Origin: Nemertoderma westbladi
Lineage: Eukaryota > Xenacoelomorpha > Nemertodermatida > Nemertodermatidae
Direction of reading: 5' to 3'
DNA: 40,513 bases
NCBI GenBank assembly: GCA_032718475.1
Contig: JAUCBJ010005082.1
Span: 1 to 40,513 of the forward strand
How positions within the stretch are numbered: the stretch's first letter is position 1; each line of letters starts with the position of its first letter. Below the pieces are notes generated by a model that made no database searches, was not told where the DNA came from, and worked only from the letters and a program-made list of their open reading frames with translations. A program made the translations under genes and the position numbers. Below are positions 18,010-27,332 of the stretch, in pieces.

Positions 18010-19455
18010 TCTTATAAGTTTTCATATAATTCGCAAGTAACTTACCAAGACTTAGTCAAATTACTATTATCAAGCGCCGTTGGAGTACTTTCAAGTAAAT
18101 TAAAGTAACAGTCAAGGCTTGGTAATAATCTCACGATTCAGACAACCCGGGCACTATCAATGAGACGAGTAGCAGCCTACTGCTGTATAGTTAAAGTGTA
18201 ACTTTCTTACAAATTAGAACCAGATCTTTTGCACAGTCATTAGTGAAACTTCCCCATCACTAATGGTAGTAATTCATTGTTCGTATCGAAACCTTGATGC
18301 CATTATTATAAATTTACAATTCAGCTGTAGTTGTATGGAGTAATGGAATTATTATGCAGTCTTTAATTGTAATATTCTCTATAACAACACTATATATTAT
18401 TACAATATTAGTGGACTTAAATAATGTTGAAATTCGGTAATCATTTATATTATAATTTCATATTATTATGTTAGAATCCCTGCAACATTATTTTTCCTAC
18501 TCTACTCATAAGTTCACAATGTTGCAAGGTAATTCTTCTGAATGTGACGTAGGCTGCATCGAAAGATTACGGCATCCATTTTATCTATGAAGTAGAATAC
18601 ATACCATGGATGAATAGCAACCTCTTCGGGGGCACTGGGAGCTCTGAACCAATAATCCGATGTCACGATAACAGAATTCTGAAACCTCTTTCTCTTTCTC
18701 ATTACCAGGGTGTCTTTACTAAGTGAAACTAAGTCGCTTTCTTCAACGGTACTGGGCTGAATGCATAAAATGTGGTGCTTTTTTATTGTTAACGTGATGC
18801 GTCCATCGATAGAATCTAATTGTTTTTTAAGACAGTCTCCTGTTTTACCTTCGAGAACTTTTATAGGCTGATGATCCGTTCTACAATCCGTTTCTGTAGT
18901 TTGACGTTTTTCTTCTCGTTTTTTCTTTATGTAGCTTCCCTTTTTGCGCCTTACCTCAAGAACTTCTTTTACAAACTTCTTAATTTCTTCTTCATCCCGG
19001 AATTGAAAGTCATATTGATGAAAGTCATTAATTAGCGTGCACCACCACATTCCGGTGTTTCCATGGTTTTGTTTTATTTTCGTGCCATGGCAGATTAGAA
19101 GGTTGATTTGGTTTGAGGTGACTTTCTTCCATTTAAGCAAATTTCTGTTGCTGTCAAATGATATTGATATCGAATCAGACGGATCATTCTTTGTAACGAT
19201 TGTTGTATCGGGATTGTCAATTGTTACCTTATCAATTTTTCCCACGTTATCAGCAATTTGAAGATTACTTTGATCTTTTAACCAAATGGGTACACCATGT
19301 ACTTTTATTAATATAGTGTCTTAATTGAGTGGGCTGCCAAAAACCTATTTTTCAACAAATGATTATTCCTAACTCTTCCTTAGAATTGTTAATTTTGCTT
19401 TTAACCTGTAGCTACAAGTGTTTACAAAAGGTTTCGCTGTTGAATACAGTTAATG
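18010..19455 (-). repeat. Duplicated 1.45-kb segment, copy 2
   Basis: Matches 338-1805 in the same orientation. Homology begins at TTATAAG...TTCGCAAGTAAC and ends near 19455. Small indels occur outside and inside the open frame; those inside keep the frame. Confidence 0.8.
18514..19320 (-). CDS. Unrecognised 268-aa open frame (copy 2), probable exon
   Basis: Paralogue of 845-1651, also exactly 807 nt open, from a TAA at 19321-19323 to a TGA at 18514-18516. Compared with copy 1 it lacks about five residues in the middle (before the DHQPIKVLEGKTG block) and gains MRKR-type residues before FQN, leaving length and frame unchanged. The C-terminal ~60 residues (IVTSDYWFRAPSAPEEVAIH and on) are the most conserved part. 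As in copy 1 there is no upstream ATG in frame, and the segment upstream of 19321 resembles a splice acceptor (pyrimidine-containing, ending TTAAG). I do not recognise a family. It may be an exon of a duplicated host gene or part of an unclassified element. Confidence 0.55.
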   Translation of the reverse strand, partial: DTILIKVHGVPIWLKDQSNLQIADNVGKIDKVTIDNPDTTIVTKNDPSDSISISFDSNRNLLKWKKVTSNQINLLICHGTKIKQNHGNTGMWWCTLINDFHQYDFQFRDEEEIKKFVKEVLEVRRKKGSYIKKKREEKRQTTETDCRTDHQPIKVLEGKTGDCLKKQLDSIDGRITLTIKKHHILCIQPSTVEESDLVSLSKDTLVMRKRKRFQNSVIVTSDYWFRAPSAPEEVAIHPWYVFYFIDKMDAVIFRCSLRHIQKNYLATL

Positions 19456-19751
19456 ATTATACCATTTATTTATTTATAGGGGGGTAGACAACATATAAAA
19501 TCAAGCAGTTTCAAATAGATGGCGCTTCAGGGATGACAAAAATGATGACTTAGATGGTTTTCTTTTAATTTCTGTAGGGATAGAGTTCCAAGCGACAGGG
19601 ACCTAATAACTTTTGAGACGGTGTTAAACGAAATAGAGGGAGATGGAAATCGCCTCTAAAATTATTTTAGAGTTAGAAAACCTGGAATATACAGTTTGTC
19701 TTAATGGGGTTGATGGGATCTTTTACTGATGACCAAAATGGGGATGTCAAT
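19456..19751. other. AT-rich spacer, nothing recognised
   Basis: Non-coding sequence between the duplicated segment and the small inverted-repeat element. No clear repeat structure apart from short A/T runs. Confidence 0.4.
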
Positions 19752-19950
19752 GCCATGATACACCACAGGAGCGGCAGCGGCGGGCGGCCGCGGCGAGCGG
19801 CCGATGTGAGCGGCGACTTTTAGTATGATACACTATAGGTGCGCCGAGCGGCAGCAGCCATTTGTGGTGTATCATCACACATAGAAAATAATGTGTTCTA
19901 TTTTTAAAAAGTCGCCGCTGCCGCTCGCCGCTCCTGTGGTGTATCATGGC
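19752..19950. mobile_element. GC-rich MITE with ~24-bp terminal inverted repeats
   Basis: Left end GCCATGATACACCACAGGAG; the right end is its reverse complement (CTCCTGTGGTGTATCATGGC). The inverted pairing continues into GCGGC-rich sequence. Two further internal copies of the TGATACAC motif (~19829 in + orientation, ~19866 in - orientation) suggest a nested or partly duplicated element. It is far richer in G+C than its surroundings. No target duplication was recognised and no protein is encoded. Confidence 0.75.
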
Positions 19951-20129
19951 CTTTATATGCCAAATACATCAACCAACAGTATATTGAAAATTATAATAAA
20001 TTGCAAAATTACAAAATACCAAACAGGTCTTCGTCAGTGGCTAAACTCGACCGTACCTACCAACTAACTAACATACTATGTATTAACTATTTACTAACTA
20101 ACAAAGTAGTTTGTAGGTAATAATTTTCC

Positions 20130-20370
20130 ATATAATTTCCACCATAATTCAACATATTTGTAATCATTGCATGGCCGTACCACCCTAATAATAACTGCGG
20201 TGTAACTGGTGCAATATCGAAGGAGACACCATTTTATAACGCTTGTAGCTAAAGAATGAAACCAAAAATATAAATTCTGGCTCACCCAGCAAGAAGGAGG
20301 AAGGTGAATCTATATGTATGTTTCTAATTCAAATTTCATGCAATCTTATTAAGATTTATAGAAATTTAGT
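20130..20370. repeat. Dispersed repeat R, copy 1
   Basis: Related to 33945-34170 in the same orientation. Shared landmarks are TGTAACTGGTG(A/C)AATATC, GGAGACACC, TTGTAGCTAAAG and TTCATGCAATCT followed by ATTAAGATTT. A partial inverted copy lies at 25765-25839. Confidence 0.75.
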
Positions 20371-20623
20371 GTATTTTAGTGTATTTTCAATGTTTTTAAT
20401 CAACTTTTCTCACCTAAAAATTACTGTTGCATGAAATGGATTGTGTAATATTTAATTTTTGATAATATTATTATTACAAACAGATAGAAATACTACAATA
20501 ATGAAGCACAAGTTATAAAAAGCATCTCAGAATAGAGACAAATTACAAAGGGGGCGGGGGAATAAGAGTTATAAGGGGGAGGGGAGATGGGATAGGGGGA
20601 GCGGGGAACGCAAGTGGAGGAGC
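20371..20623 (-). other. Probable 3' UTR of the RLE retroelement
   Basis: Downstream of the minus-strand RT/RLE ORF. It contains a purine-rich, then AT-rich stretch. No poly(A) tail or clear element end could be fixed. Confidence 0.35.
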
Positions 20624-23600
20624 CTAGGAGACGAGGTCCAACAGACCCTCGTCCGTGGACCTAATCGATCCTAAGATCGAAGCGGCATTGCCGATCTGAA
20701 TGGCAATGAGGAGCCTCTGTAGGAGGAATCGGTGCGACCGCGGCTCGTTGGTGACACTACGTATACGGTCGCCGATCTCCTTCAGGAAACTGCGAGTGGA
20801 AGAGCCTGGACAGCCGTAGGTCTCAAAGGCAACCGGGGAGAAGATGTAGCCCCGGTCGACTAGCTCCCGGTATTTGGCTGTTTTCTTCTCCTCAGCCACC
20901 TCCGCAACGCGACCCCCAGCAGTCAGGGCAAGGTGTATGTGGCTGGGACAAAGGGGATCTACCACAGTCGCATCCCAAGTGACGGATTTACCATGTTTCC
21001 ATGGAACCATGGTTACTCCGTCGACTCGCTTCCCGCCACTCCTGCAGAGGCCTGGAGGTTCCAGCATAGCTGGGATCCTGCAGCTGGTCAACGCACGCTT
21101 AACCAGGTCATTGACCATGGCGTGGCGTGCGTGTCGCCCAGCGCTCCTCTTACAGGAGAGGCCATGGAGACCGTTGGGTGCGACTGGGTCGTCACAGTGG
21201 GCGCATTTGTGAGGCTCGGTGACCGGGCTACCAAGGCGTATTGCGACTGCTACTTGCAACTGCGCGCCCGTAAGTTTCAGGACCAGCGAGCTGACCGGAA
21301 TGGCCTCAAGCCAGCAACCCGACACATCGTTCTTGATACAATTTAGGCGCGCAGTATCGAGTGGCAGTGCCCCCTCGCGGATGGAAGCAAGGGACGCCTC
21401 GTGGACCGGCTGTATCAGGACACGTTGTATGGCGTCAGTGGAGGAAGTGGCAGGTGGTGTGGTGCCAGTGTGGGAAGTAACTGTGGATGTGGTGTCAGTG
21501 GGAGAAGTGAGTGATGGTGTAGGTGCGGTGGCAGTGGGAACGTGGGTGTCTGTAAAAGTTGGAAGTTGTGCGTCCCGCGCGTTGGTAGCGAGGGCAATTG
21601 CAGGATCGGGGTGGCTCCCGTCCGTTCTAAATAGGCGGCCTGAGAGATCGGAGCATGCAGCCGCTGAGGCAATGAAAGCGGAAGGAGCGAGCACGCATGC
21701 TGAACTGATCCCCAGGCCACCCATCCGAACTGGGAGACAGGCCTGGTCCCACGATTTACCCCCCATGTCACAGTTGGTGATCTCCTGGAGCGCTCCACGG
21801 AGCGTCCGATCATACTCCTTAAGGAGCTCCTGGTGTGTGAAACACGGGGCAGCCCGAAGGAAGTAGACCAGACGAGGGATGGCAAAAGCGTTCTTTAAAA
21901 GGTAGAACGCGTGGTGCGCATCCAGGAGAGGGAGTCGTTTGGCGAGGGTGGAGAGGTCGCTGATCTTCTCGCGGAGACAGGAGACCATAGCGGAGTCGCC
22001 GATGGGTGCACTGAGCATCTCTAGATCTTCGAGCGAGGTGGTAAGGATGCCTGGGCACACCGTCTCGAACTCCGCAGCGATCTCCAGACGGATCGAATTG
22101 GAGACCTCTCCAACTATAAAAAGCTCGGTCTTCTTAGGGTTGATCTCCAACCCGAGCCGCTTCCCCTCACCCATCACCGTATGTAGGTCCTCCAACACCG
22201 TCCGGTGGTCTCCGGCAAGGTTACCATCGTCCAGGTACCAAACGTTGAAGTCAGACTTCATTGAATGGACCAGGTCGACGGAGGTGTCGCCGAAGAGGGC
22301 CGGTCCATCTGCATCACCCTGTTGAATTCCCTCTTCCGAGAGGAGTATCTCATCCCCGTGGAAAAGGTAGCTTGGCTTGCCATAGGCAGCCAGAGTGTAG
22401 TTATACACTTGAGGGTGATTTCGATGGACCGTCTCTAGGATGGAGTCACGCCGGACGGAGTTGAAGGCGTTCCGAAAGTCCAGTTTCAGTAGAACAGTGC
22501 CAGGCGCGGAGGTGGTATTGATTAACGCCCGGCTCGCGTGGGCGGCAGCCTCGGCACCGTTCTTAGTCCCGATTCCCAGTTGGACGTCCCCGTAGGACTG
22601 ACTCCGATCCCCACTGACGAGGTGCCCCGAGTATTTGGATGCCAGCCGCCGGAGGGTAAGTCCGACGGCTATTGGGCGAACCCCGTTGTCAGGTTTACTG
22701 AATGCGAAGAGGTTCGCCCCGAAGAAAACCGGTCGAATAACCGGGGGAACCTCGCCAGCGAGCACGATCTCAGTGAACCGACACAGACCTTTCAGGAGCC
22801 GAGTCGCGGGAGCTCCGTTTGAAGGATCGACGAGGTCCTTCAAGACCTGTGGCCGGAGCCCGTCCGGTCCACCTGCGCTGCCGGGCGGGAAGGAAGCGAT
22901 CTTCTGCTTGAGGACCGCCGGGTAGCAGGTGGGCCGGGGGAGATCGGTGGGAGGGGGAGGGGTTCGGAAGTCAGCCGGGCGGGGGGGATGCTTCCCTCGC
23001 AGTTTCTCCAACGTCTCGGGGGTATTCGGCGCGAAGGTGGAGGTGGATGAGGCCAGCCGAATAGCCCCCTTGACGTCGCCGTCCTCGATCTTCTCAGCGA
23101 CGGTGGTGGCCAGCCGTTCCTCGTCGCTGAGATTGCTCCCCCGCTTGCGATGGGATGGTGAATCCGGCGGAGCCTGCAGGGGGTTGGCGCGGAACTCCCG
23201 GATGTTCCCGTTGACCTGCGAGGCCAGGGAGCGTTGGTGACGCCCTCCAGCCCGCGCCGGTGCGGGGATACACCGGGCGCTAAAGGTCAGCAGCTTGACC
23301 CAGCCGCTGACCTCCTGCGGATCCGCGACAACCGCCTGGAGCAGGTTGGAGAGCAGCTCCGCCAGATTGCACTGGGAGGCCTTGGGAACGCGCTTTAACT
23401 GCCGGCAGCTGAACGCCTTCAGCAGCGCAGCGACGTCCCCTGAGGTGGAAGGGGCGGCGGTACTGGTACTGCTAGAGTTCGCCGATGTTTGTGGCGCAGT
23501 ACCGGTAATGGGTGCGGGAGGGAGCTGCGGGGAGGGCCTCGCTCCGGACCCGGGGCACCGGTGTCGGACGCTGCCGTGGGCCCGGAGCACTCCGCTGGTG

Positions 23601-23752
23601 GTGACGGAGAAGGCCAACCCGCAGCTGGGGCATTTTTGATTGATTGAAAATTTAAAGTCGAATTTTACCGATTTCAACTCGTCGAGTATGCACCAACTTT
23701 TTATTTGGGATATTCTGACATCTGAGCAACATATATTAGCCTCAGAATCTAT
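20624..23752 (-). CDS. Zinc finger-RT-restriction-like endonuclease polyprotein
   Basis: Open from just after a TGA (23753-23755) to 20624. There is no ATG near the start; numbering here uses a TTG codon at 23677 as residue 1, giving 1,017 residues. An N-terminal zinc finger (C16, C19, H34, H39 or C41) probably binds target DNA. RT motifs: PPGSAGGPDGL (~265-273), motif A LKLDFRNAFNSVRRD (~397), motif B EEGIQQGDADGPALF (~449), motif C WYLDDGNLAGD (481-484 is YLDD). Ser/Thr/Pro-rich repeats follow at ~700-750. The C-terminal nuclease region has a Cys/His cluster (C825, C828, H838, C842), then GGKRVDG and VTWDATVVD (Asp886, Asp902) and conserved Lys further on, as in PD-(D/E)XK-type RLE domains; RPDG is usual where RVDG stands. 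No internal stop, so potentially intact. Confidence 0.88.
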   Translation of the reverse strand: MDSEANICCSDVRISQIKSWCILDELKSVKFDFKFSINQKCPSCGLAFSVTTSGVLRAHGSVRHRCPGSGARPSPQLPPAPITGTAPQTSANSSSTSTAAPSTSGDVAALLKAFSCRQLKRVPKASQCNLAELLSNLLQAVVADPQEVSGWVKLLTFSARCIPAPARAGGRHQRSLASQVNGNIREFRANPLQAPPDSPSHRKRGSNLSDEERLATTVAEKIEDGDVKGAIRLASSTSTFAPNTPETLEKLRGKHPPRPADFRTPPPPTDLPRPTCYPAVLKQKIASFPPGSAGGPDGLRPQVLKDLVDPSNGAPATRLLKGLCRFTEIVLAGEVPPVIRPVFFGANLFAFSKPDNGVRPIAVGLTLRRLASKYSGHLVSGDRSQSYGDVQLGIGTKNGAEAAAHASRALINTTSAPGTVLLKLDFRNAFNSVRRDSILETVHRNHPQVYNYTLAAYGKPSYLFHGDEILLSEEGIQQGDADGPALFGDTSVDLVHSMKSDFNVWYLDDGNLAGDHRTVLEDLHTVMGEGKRLGLEINPKKTELFIVGEVSNSIRLEIAAEFETVCPGILTTSLEDLEMLSAPIGDSAMVSCLREKISDLSTLAKRLPLLDAHHAFYLLKNAFAIPRLVYFLRAAPCFTHQELLKEYDRTLRGALQEITNCDMGGKSWDQACLPVRMGGLGISSACVLAPSAFIASAAACSDLSGRLFRTDGSHPDPAIALATNARDAQLPTFTDTHVPTATAPTPSLTSPTDTTSTVTSHTGTTPPATSSTDAIQRVLIQPVHEASLASIREGALPLDTARLNCIKNDVSGCWLEAIPVSSLVLKLTGAQLQVAVAIRLGSPVTEPHKCAHCDDPVAPNGLHGLSCKRSAGRHARHAMVNDLVKRALTSCRIPAMLEPPGLCRSGGKRVDGVTMVPWKHGKSVTWDATVVDPLCPSHIHLALTAGGRVAEVAEEKKTAKYRELVDRGYIFSPVAFETYGCPGSSTRSFLKEIGDRIRSVTNEPRSHRFLLQRLLIAIQIGNAASILGSIRSTDEGLLDLVS

Positions 23753-23862
23753 TCAAATATCGCCAATTTCCGACAGAACGTCTCCAAAATTTGTTAGTCC
23801 GGAAAAAAACGCACTAATTCGTCTAAAAGAGTCAATTAATAGTTGCGAACAAAGTAAGATAA

Positions 23863-24996
23863 TTACAATCCAGGACATGGTGTATTCGCGATTGGAAGAG
23901 AAACAGCAATAGGGCCACTTTGGATTCCAGCCCCTTGAGATATAGGTACACTTCCGACTAAATGATGTGCAGAATCAGAATCATGTATATAAGCTGATTT
24001 ACTGGGTGCAGAATAATTTAATGTACATGGTGATGAACTTGTGGGTTCAGTAGCGATACTAACAGGTAATAGAGGTATTGGAACCATCTGGGTTGCGGTT
24101 TGTAATTCATGTTGATGTATCACATTGGTATCAGTTGATATTGAAGGTAACGATATTGGTGTGAAATTGTGTCGGTGACTGATGTTGTGGGTCGGATCGG
24201 TCGAGCCATGACAAATTTCGATTTTCTCATTAGATAAACAATTTTTCAACCATTTTCTCAAATGGTCACTGTCGTTACAGTTATCAATCATTATTTCATC
24301 TTTATCCTGTTTCAGTGCTGTTGATAGGGCATACAAGCAAACAAAAGCACCGCAGTCGAACAAGTTTTTCTGACCAGGGAATCGTCTAACAATGCTTTCT
24401 GGCCTCCATGCTTCACTGGTTGGCCTTTTTATGTCCTGTATAATATTTAGTATCTCACATATCTTCTTGTCCATTACTGTTACACCTGGACTTTCAACTC
24501 CTGAGTCTATAGTGTACACAGTTTTTGATTTGCGGTCAGCCACATGAAGTACGAAGTGTTCATTACATTTGATGTGCTCAGGCAGAAATATCGTGTCTAC
24601 CGTTGTTGGGTCACTGTGTGCGGTGATTATCCTTATTGCCATTGCTTTGTCATATATATTTTGGTTGAGTTTGGAGCAGAAGGCTTCATAAATACATACC
24701 ACATTGTCAACCTGGCGTTCAAGGATAGTCAGGAAATTATCAATTATTGATGTGCTGAGATATTTATTCGATTCGAGGCGCAGCTTATCATCTGGCGTGA
24801 GTTTCTGAACAATTTTAGATTGATTTCTATGAGGCTGTGTTACTGCATTGATAATTTTTGCGTCGTATTTGGTTGTATTGGGTTGTTCTGGGAAGGTTAT
24901 GATCTGGCGAAGTGGCGGGTCATCAGTTATGGGATTGGCATAGTCACTTCCAGCCACTGGGTTAGTTACATTTTGTTCTACGGAATCTGGTTCCAT
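23863..24996 (-). CDS. Ulp1/SENP-like cysteine protease ORF
   Basis: A 377-aa ORF with a true ATG at 24994-24996. The C48 protease domain spans about residues 65-270, with His147 (NEHFVLHV), Asp164 (YTIDSG), Gln209 (FPGQKN) and Cys215 (LFDCGAFVCLYAL) all in place. The ~60-residue N-terminus and the Ser/Pro/Thr-rich C-terminal 100 residues look disordered. The family removes ubiquitin-like modifiers; in a retroelement it may process element proteins or act on host SUMO conjugates (inference). It lies 111 nt upstream of the open frame of the RT-RLE ORF, in the same orientation, consistent with one transcript. It shares fold and local pattern with the protease in the LINE at 10975-12078 but is strongly diverged from it. 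Confidence 0.88.
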   Translation of the reverse strand: MEPDSVEQNVTNPVAGSDYANPITDDPPLRQIITFPEQPNTTKYDAKIINAVTQPHRNQSKIVQKLTPDDKLRLESNKYLSTSIIDNFLTILERQVDNVVCIYEAFCSKLNQNIYDKAMAIRIITAHSDPTTVDTIFLPEHIKCNEHFVLHVADRKSKTVYTIDSGVESPGVTVMDKKICEILNIIQDIKRPTSEAWRPESIVRRFPGQKNLFDCGAFVCLYALSTALKQDKDEIMIDNCNDSDHLRKWLKNCLSNEKIEICHGSTDPTHNISHRHNFTPISLPSISTDTNVIHQHELQTATQMVPIPLLPVSIATEPTSSSPCTLNYSAPSKSAYIHDSDSAHHLVGSVPISQGAGIQSGPIAVSLPIANTPCPGL

Positions 24997-25020
24997 ATCG
25001 ACGATGTGTTATCGTAGTTG

Positions 25021-25764
25021 AAGTTTAGTTGTCCTGTTGTCCCTGTTCCATTGTCTTAGGCATAATGTCTGGCTGGAGTCACGACAGTTTAACTTTATCC
25101 CTGGCTTATTTGCATCCACCCACAAGAGGGAACTGTAAAGGAAATTATTGGTCACGAATGTAGATTGCTGCTCTGTTTTAAAATTTTAATATCAACCTCC
25201 CTAACCAAGGTAGATAGGGTTACATATAATTATTCAAAGGTTCATCACCTCAAAGGTTGTTCGTGATCTAAAAATATCGGATGGTCCATCAAGTGTTGTT
25301 ATTCGTCAATAAAGTTAAGTAGTTTCTCTAAAAGTTATTCTTTCTAAGAATTTTGTTCTGTAATCAATCCATGAACCTTTTAACATTATTTGCCTAAATC
25401 TTACAGTTGAGTTGCTTAGCGTGAACTTTTGCAGTTTTTTGACTTTGGCTCAGTTTCAGTTAGTTATTGTTACGTGAGTTAGTTCTGAGAAACATTTAAA
25501 GAGTAAGTGATGTTTATTTTCTTTTTTTAATGTTCAGGAACATGTTAGCAATTAATTAAAAAAGTATACGTTCTATAATATATAATAATAACATTTTGTT
25601 CTATTTTAACCAAAACCAAACCCGACTTAACAATGATCAACTTAACCCGACTTATATTTTTTGTTATCGGTGCAGTCCAGTGCAGCAGTAGTAGTTTTTT
25701 TTTACAGTTATCTGCTATTTTACTAAGTCAAATAAATGTTAAACCACAGGGATAATTTATTGTA
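25021..25764. other. AT-rich DNA upstream of the Ulp1 ORF
   Basis: Probably contains the 5' leader of the RLE retroelement near 25020-25150. The rest is AT-rich with A/T homopolymers and no recognised gene or repeat. Confidence 0.4.
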
Positions 25765-25839
25765 ATACACCATGTCCTGGAATATAGTGTCGTTATTCAG
25801 GTACCTCCCTCCCCCAAAAAATTTGTCTACAAATCTTAA
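25765..25839. repeat. Dispersed repeat R, inverted partial copy
   Basis: The reverse complement matches 34150-34225: TTAAGATTTGTAGA, then AAATTT, a G-rich run, GGTACCTGAATAACGACAC and TATATTCCAGGA. The match ends exactly at the TTAA at 25836-25839. Confidence 0.8.
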
Positions 25840-25851
25840 CCCTATTAAACC
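25836..25851 (+). mobile_element. Terminus of a second TTAA-type element
   Basis: TTAA followed by CCCTATTAAACC, the same terminus as the right end of the 6228-8275 element (reverse-complemented CCCTATTAAACC). To its left, repeat R sequence runs unbroken into the TTAA. In other R copies the TTAA is followed by the rest of R, so an element appears to have inserted at that TTAA. The other end was not found. Confidence 0.55.
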
Positions 25852-25864
25852 TGAATTACGTCAG

Positions 25865-27092
25865 GTCAGGTATTCTAGGTCATTGATCAAGAAAACTTGC
25901 CACCTCCATGCAGCATAAAGGAGGTGCCACCTGTAGCTGCATAGACCCTCTTACTAGGGCAAATCTAGTCCTGTAACTAGGACCCCCTTCGTTCTGGGAT
26001 AAGGACGCCCTTGGTCCTGGATTAAGGACCCATATACTTGGCTGCAGGGGTATATGGCCTGGCCAGGCAGATGGTGATCTACCAATGGCTGGTCAGGAGT
26101 AGAGTGTTCTCATGCCCACTCTGAGTGCACTTCACTGCGACCTGCACCTGGCAGCAGGGGTACAGGGCATGACCCAGCAGATGAGCTGCACAGACAAGGG
26201 TGGGTCATGTGCGCCAGAGTAGATATGGGTGATGGGCCACATATCTGACTCCACTGCGACACCCACCCTGTGGAATGGCAAACCAGGGTGTGGTATTTGC
26301 CCCGAGAGCTGACTCGGCAAAAAATCACCCCCCACCCCCACTATGGATTACATTAGTAATGCGGAGGTCCAGCCACTAGAGGCCAGTGGAATGACTGGAC
26401 ACAATCAGCCTCACAGGCGTCAGTTATCTCCTGACCGGCTGCCTGTCTCACCCCCTACTGGAGAGAGAGCGGCAAACAATTCTTTGAGTCCCTTTCCTGA
26501 TGACCTTTCTGGCCCAAACCCTGGTTCACCAGGGAGGCCAGATTGTGAGGGGGAGAGGGACTCTGGAGTTGGAGGCTACTCTCATGTTCCACCCCGACCA
26601 ACAAAGCCATTGGTGAATCTGAGGCAAGTCACTAGACTAGCCTCAGTAAACACCCTAACACTCGGGTCCCCAATGCGACAAGGTGAGCTGACTGCCTTGG
26701 CAGATAAGCTTTCTCTTAGTGCAGTGGGTGTTCAAGAGCACCGAATGCAGACTGGACAGACTGATGCGGTTCTGATTAAGGACATGGGGGGCGGTTGGCG
26801 ACTCGCCCTCGCTTTAGCAGATGATAGTGGCAATGGTGGAATTGGTCTATTGATGAATCCAACTGCACATGCAGCATTGGACAAAATAGACCAAATCTCT
26901 AACCGGATCATCCATTGCCACTTTTCATGTTCTGAAAGACTTGTTTCCTAAGGTGGTTCAGATTGTGTGCTATTCTCCAACTAGTGTTGCCTCATGGAAA
27001 ATTTCTACCACAATCTAGAAGCAGCTACTAATGGAGTGGATCAGCATGCATTCTTGGGAGACTTTAATGCAAGTCTGCATCCTGGGTCTATA
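25865..27092 (+). mobile_element. RTE-like LINE, 5' part only
   Basis: Contains a ~480-bp GC-richer 5' leader (with repeats of the type CCTTNGTCCTGGATTAAGGACC) and the start of an RTE-type ORF. It breaks off within the endonuclease domain near 27092. LINEs usually lose their 5' end, so this 3' truncation implies deletion or disruption after insertion. Confidence 0.65.
26343..27092 (+). pseudogene. RTE-like LINE endonuclease, truncated
   Basis: Starts at ATG 26343. A ~95-residue Pro/Gly-rich leader precedes an APE-like endonuclease domain: RLASVNTLTL, then LSAVGVQEHRM with the catalytic-Glu motif, GWRLALALADDSGNGGIGLL, and, after frame changes near 26950 and 27000, VVQIVCYSPTS and HAFLGDFNASLHPGS (Asp/Asn motif). 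The rest of the endonuclease, including the SDH motif, and the RT are missing. The style of the domain (VNTLTLGSPMRQGEL) matches RTE-clade LINEs. Broken by at least two frameshifts and the 3' truncation. Confidence 0.8.
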
Positions 27093-27332
27093 TCGATAGT
27101 GTTAACCGAAATTCCTTCCATCTTCAGGATTTCATATTGTTTTGATTAAAATTTTTTTTAGTATTCATTAATTTTTTTTATGATAAATGTAAAGAACACA
27201 TAAAGCACGATTTAACGATAGGCTCCCCTCCATCCACCACAATTAAAACAAACACTCCCGCCACCAGATTCACAAAGGGACTAAAATTCCCAGTCATCGC
27301 AGTCCAGTGAACCTTAGACCCTCCCTAGGTAC

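Larger units (their letters stand above)
20440..25020 (-). mobile_element. RLE-type retroelement with Ulp1 protease (NeSL-like layout)
   Basis: A two-ORF non-LTR retroelement on the minus strand: Ulp1-like ORF (24996-23863), then zinc finger-RT-RLE ORF (23752-20624). A C48 protease upstream of an RT with a C-terminal restriction-like endonuclease is known from the NeSL group; clade membership is inferred from layout, not from phylogeny. Both ORFs are free of stops. The ends are not defined: no target duplication was recognised. The RT/RLE part is GC-rich, while the Ulp1 part is AT-rich like the surroundings, which could mean a chimera. Confidence 0.75.

Noticed and set aside
20874-23639. Plus-strand open frames opposite the RT-RLE ORF
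   Set aside because: Antisense shadows of a GC-rich coding region; none shows a domain.
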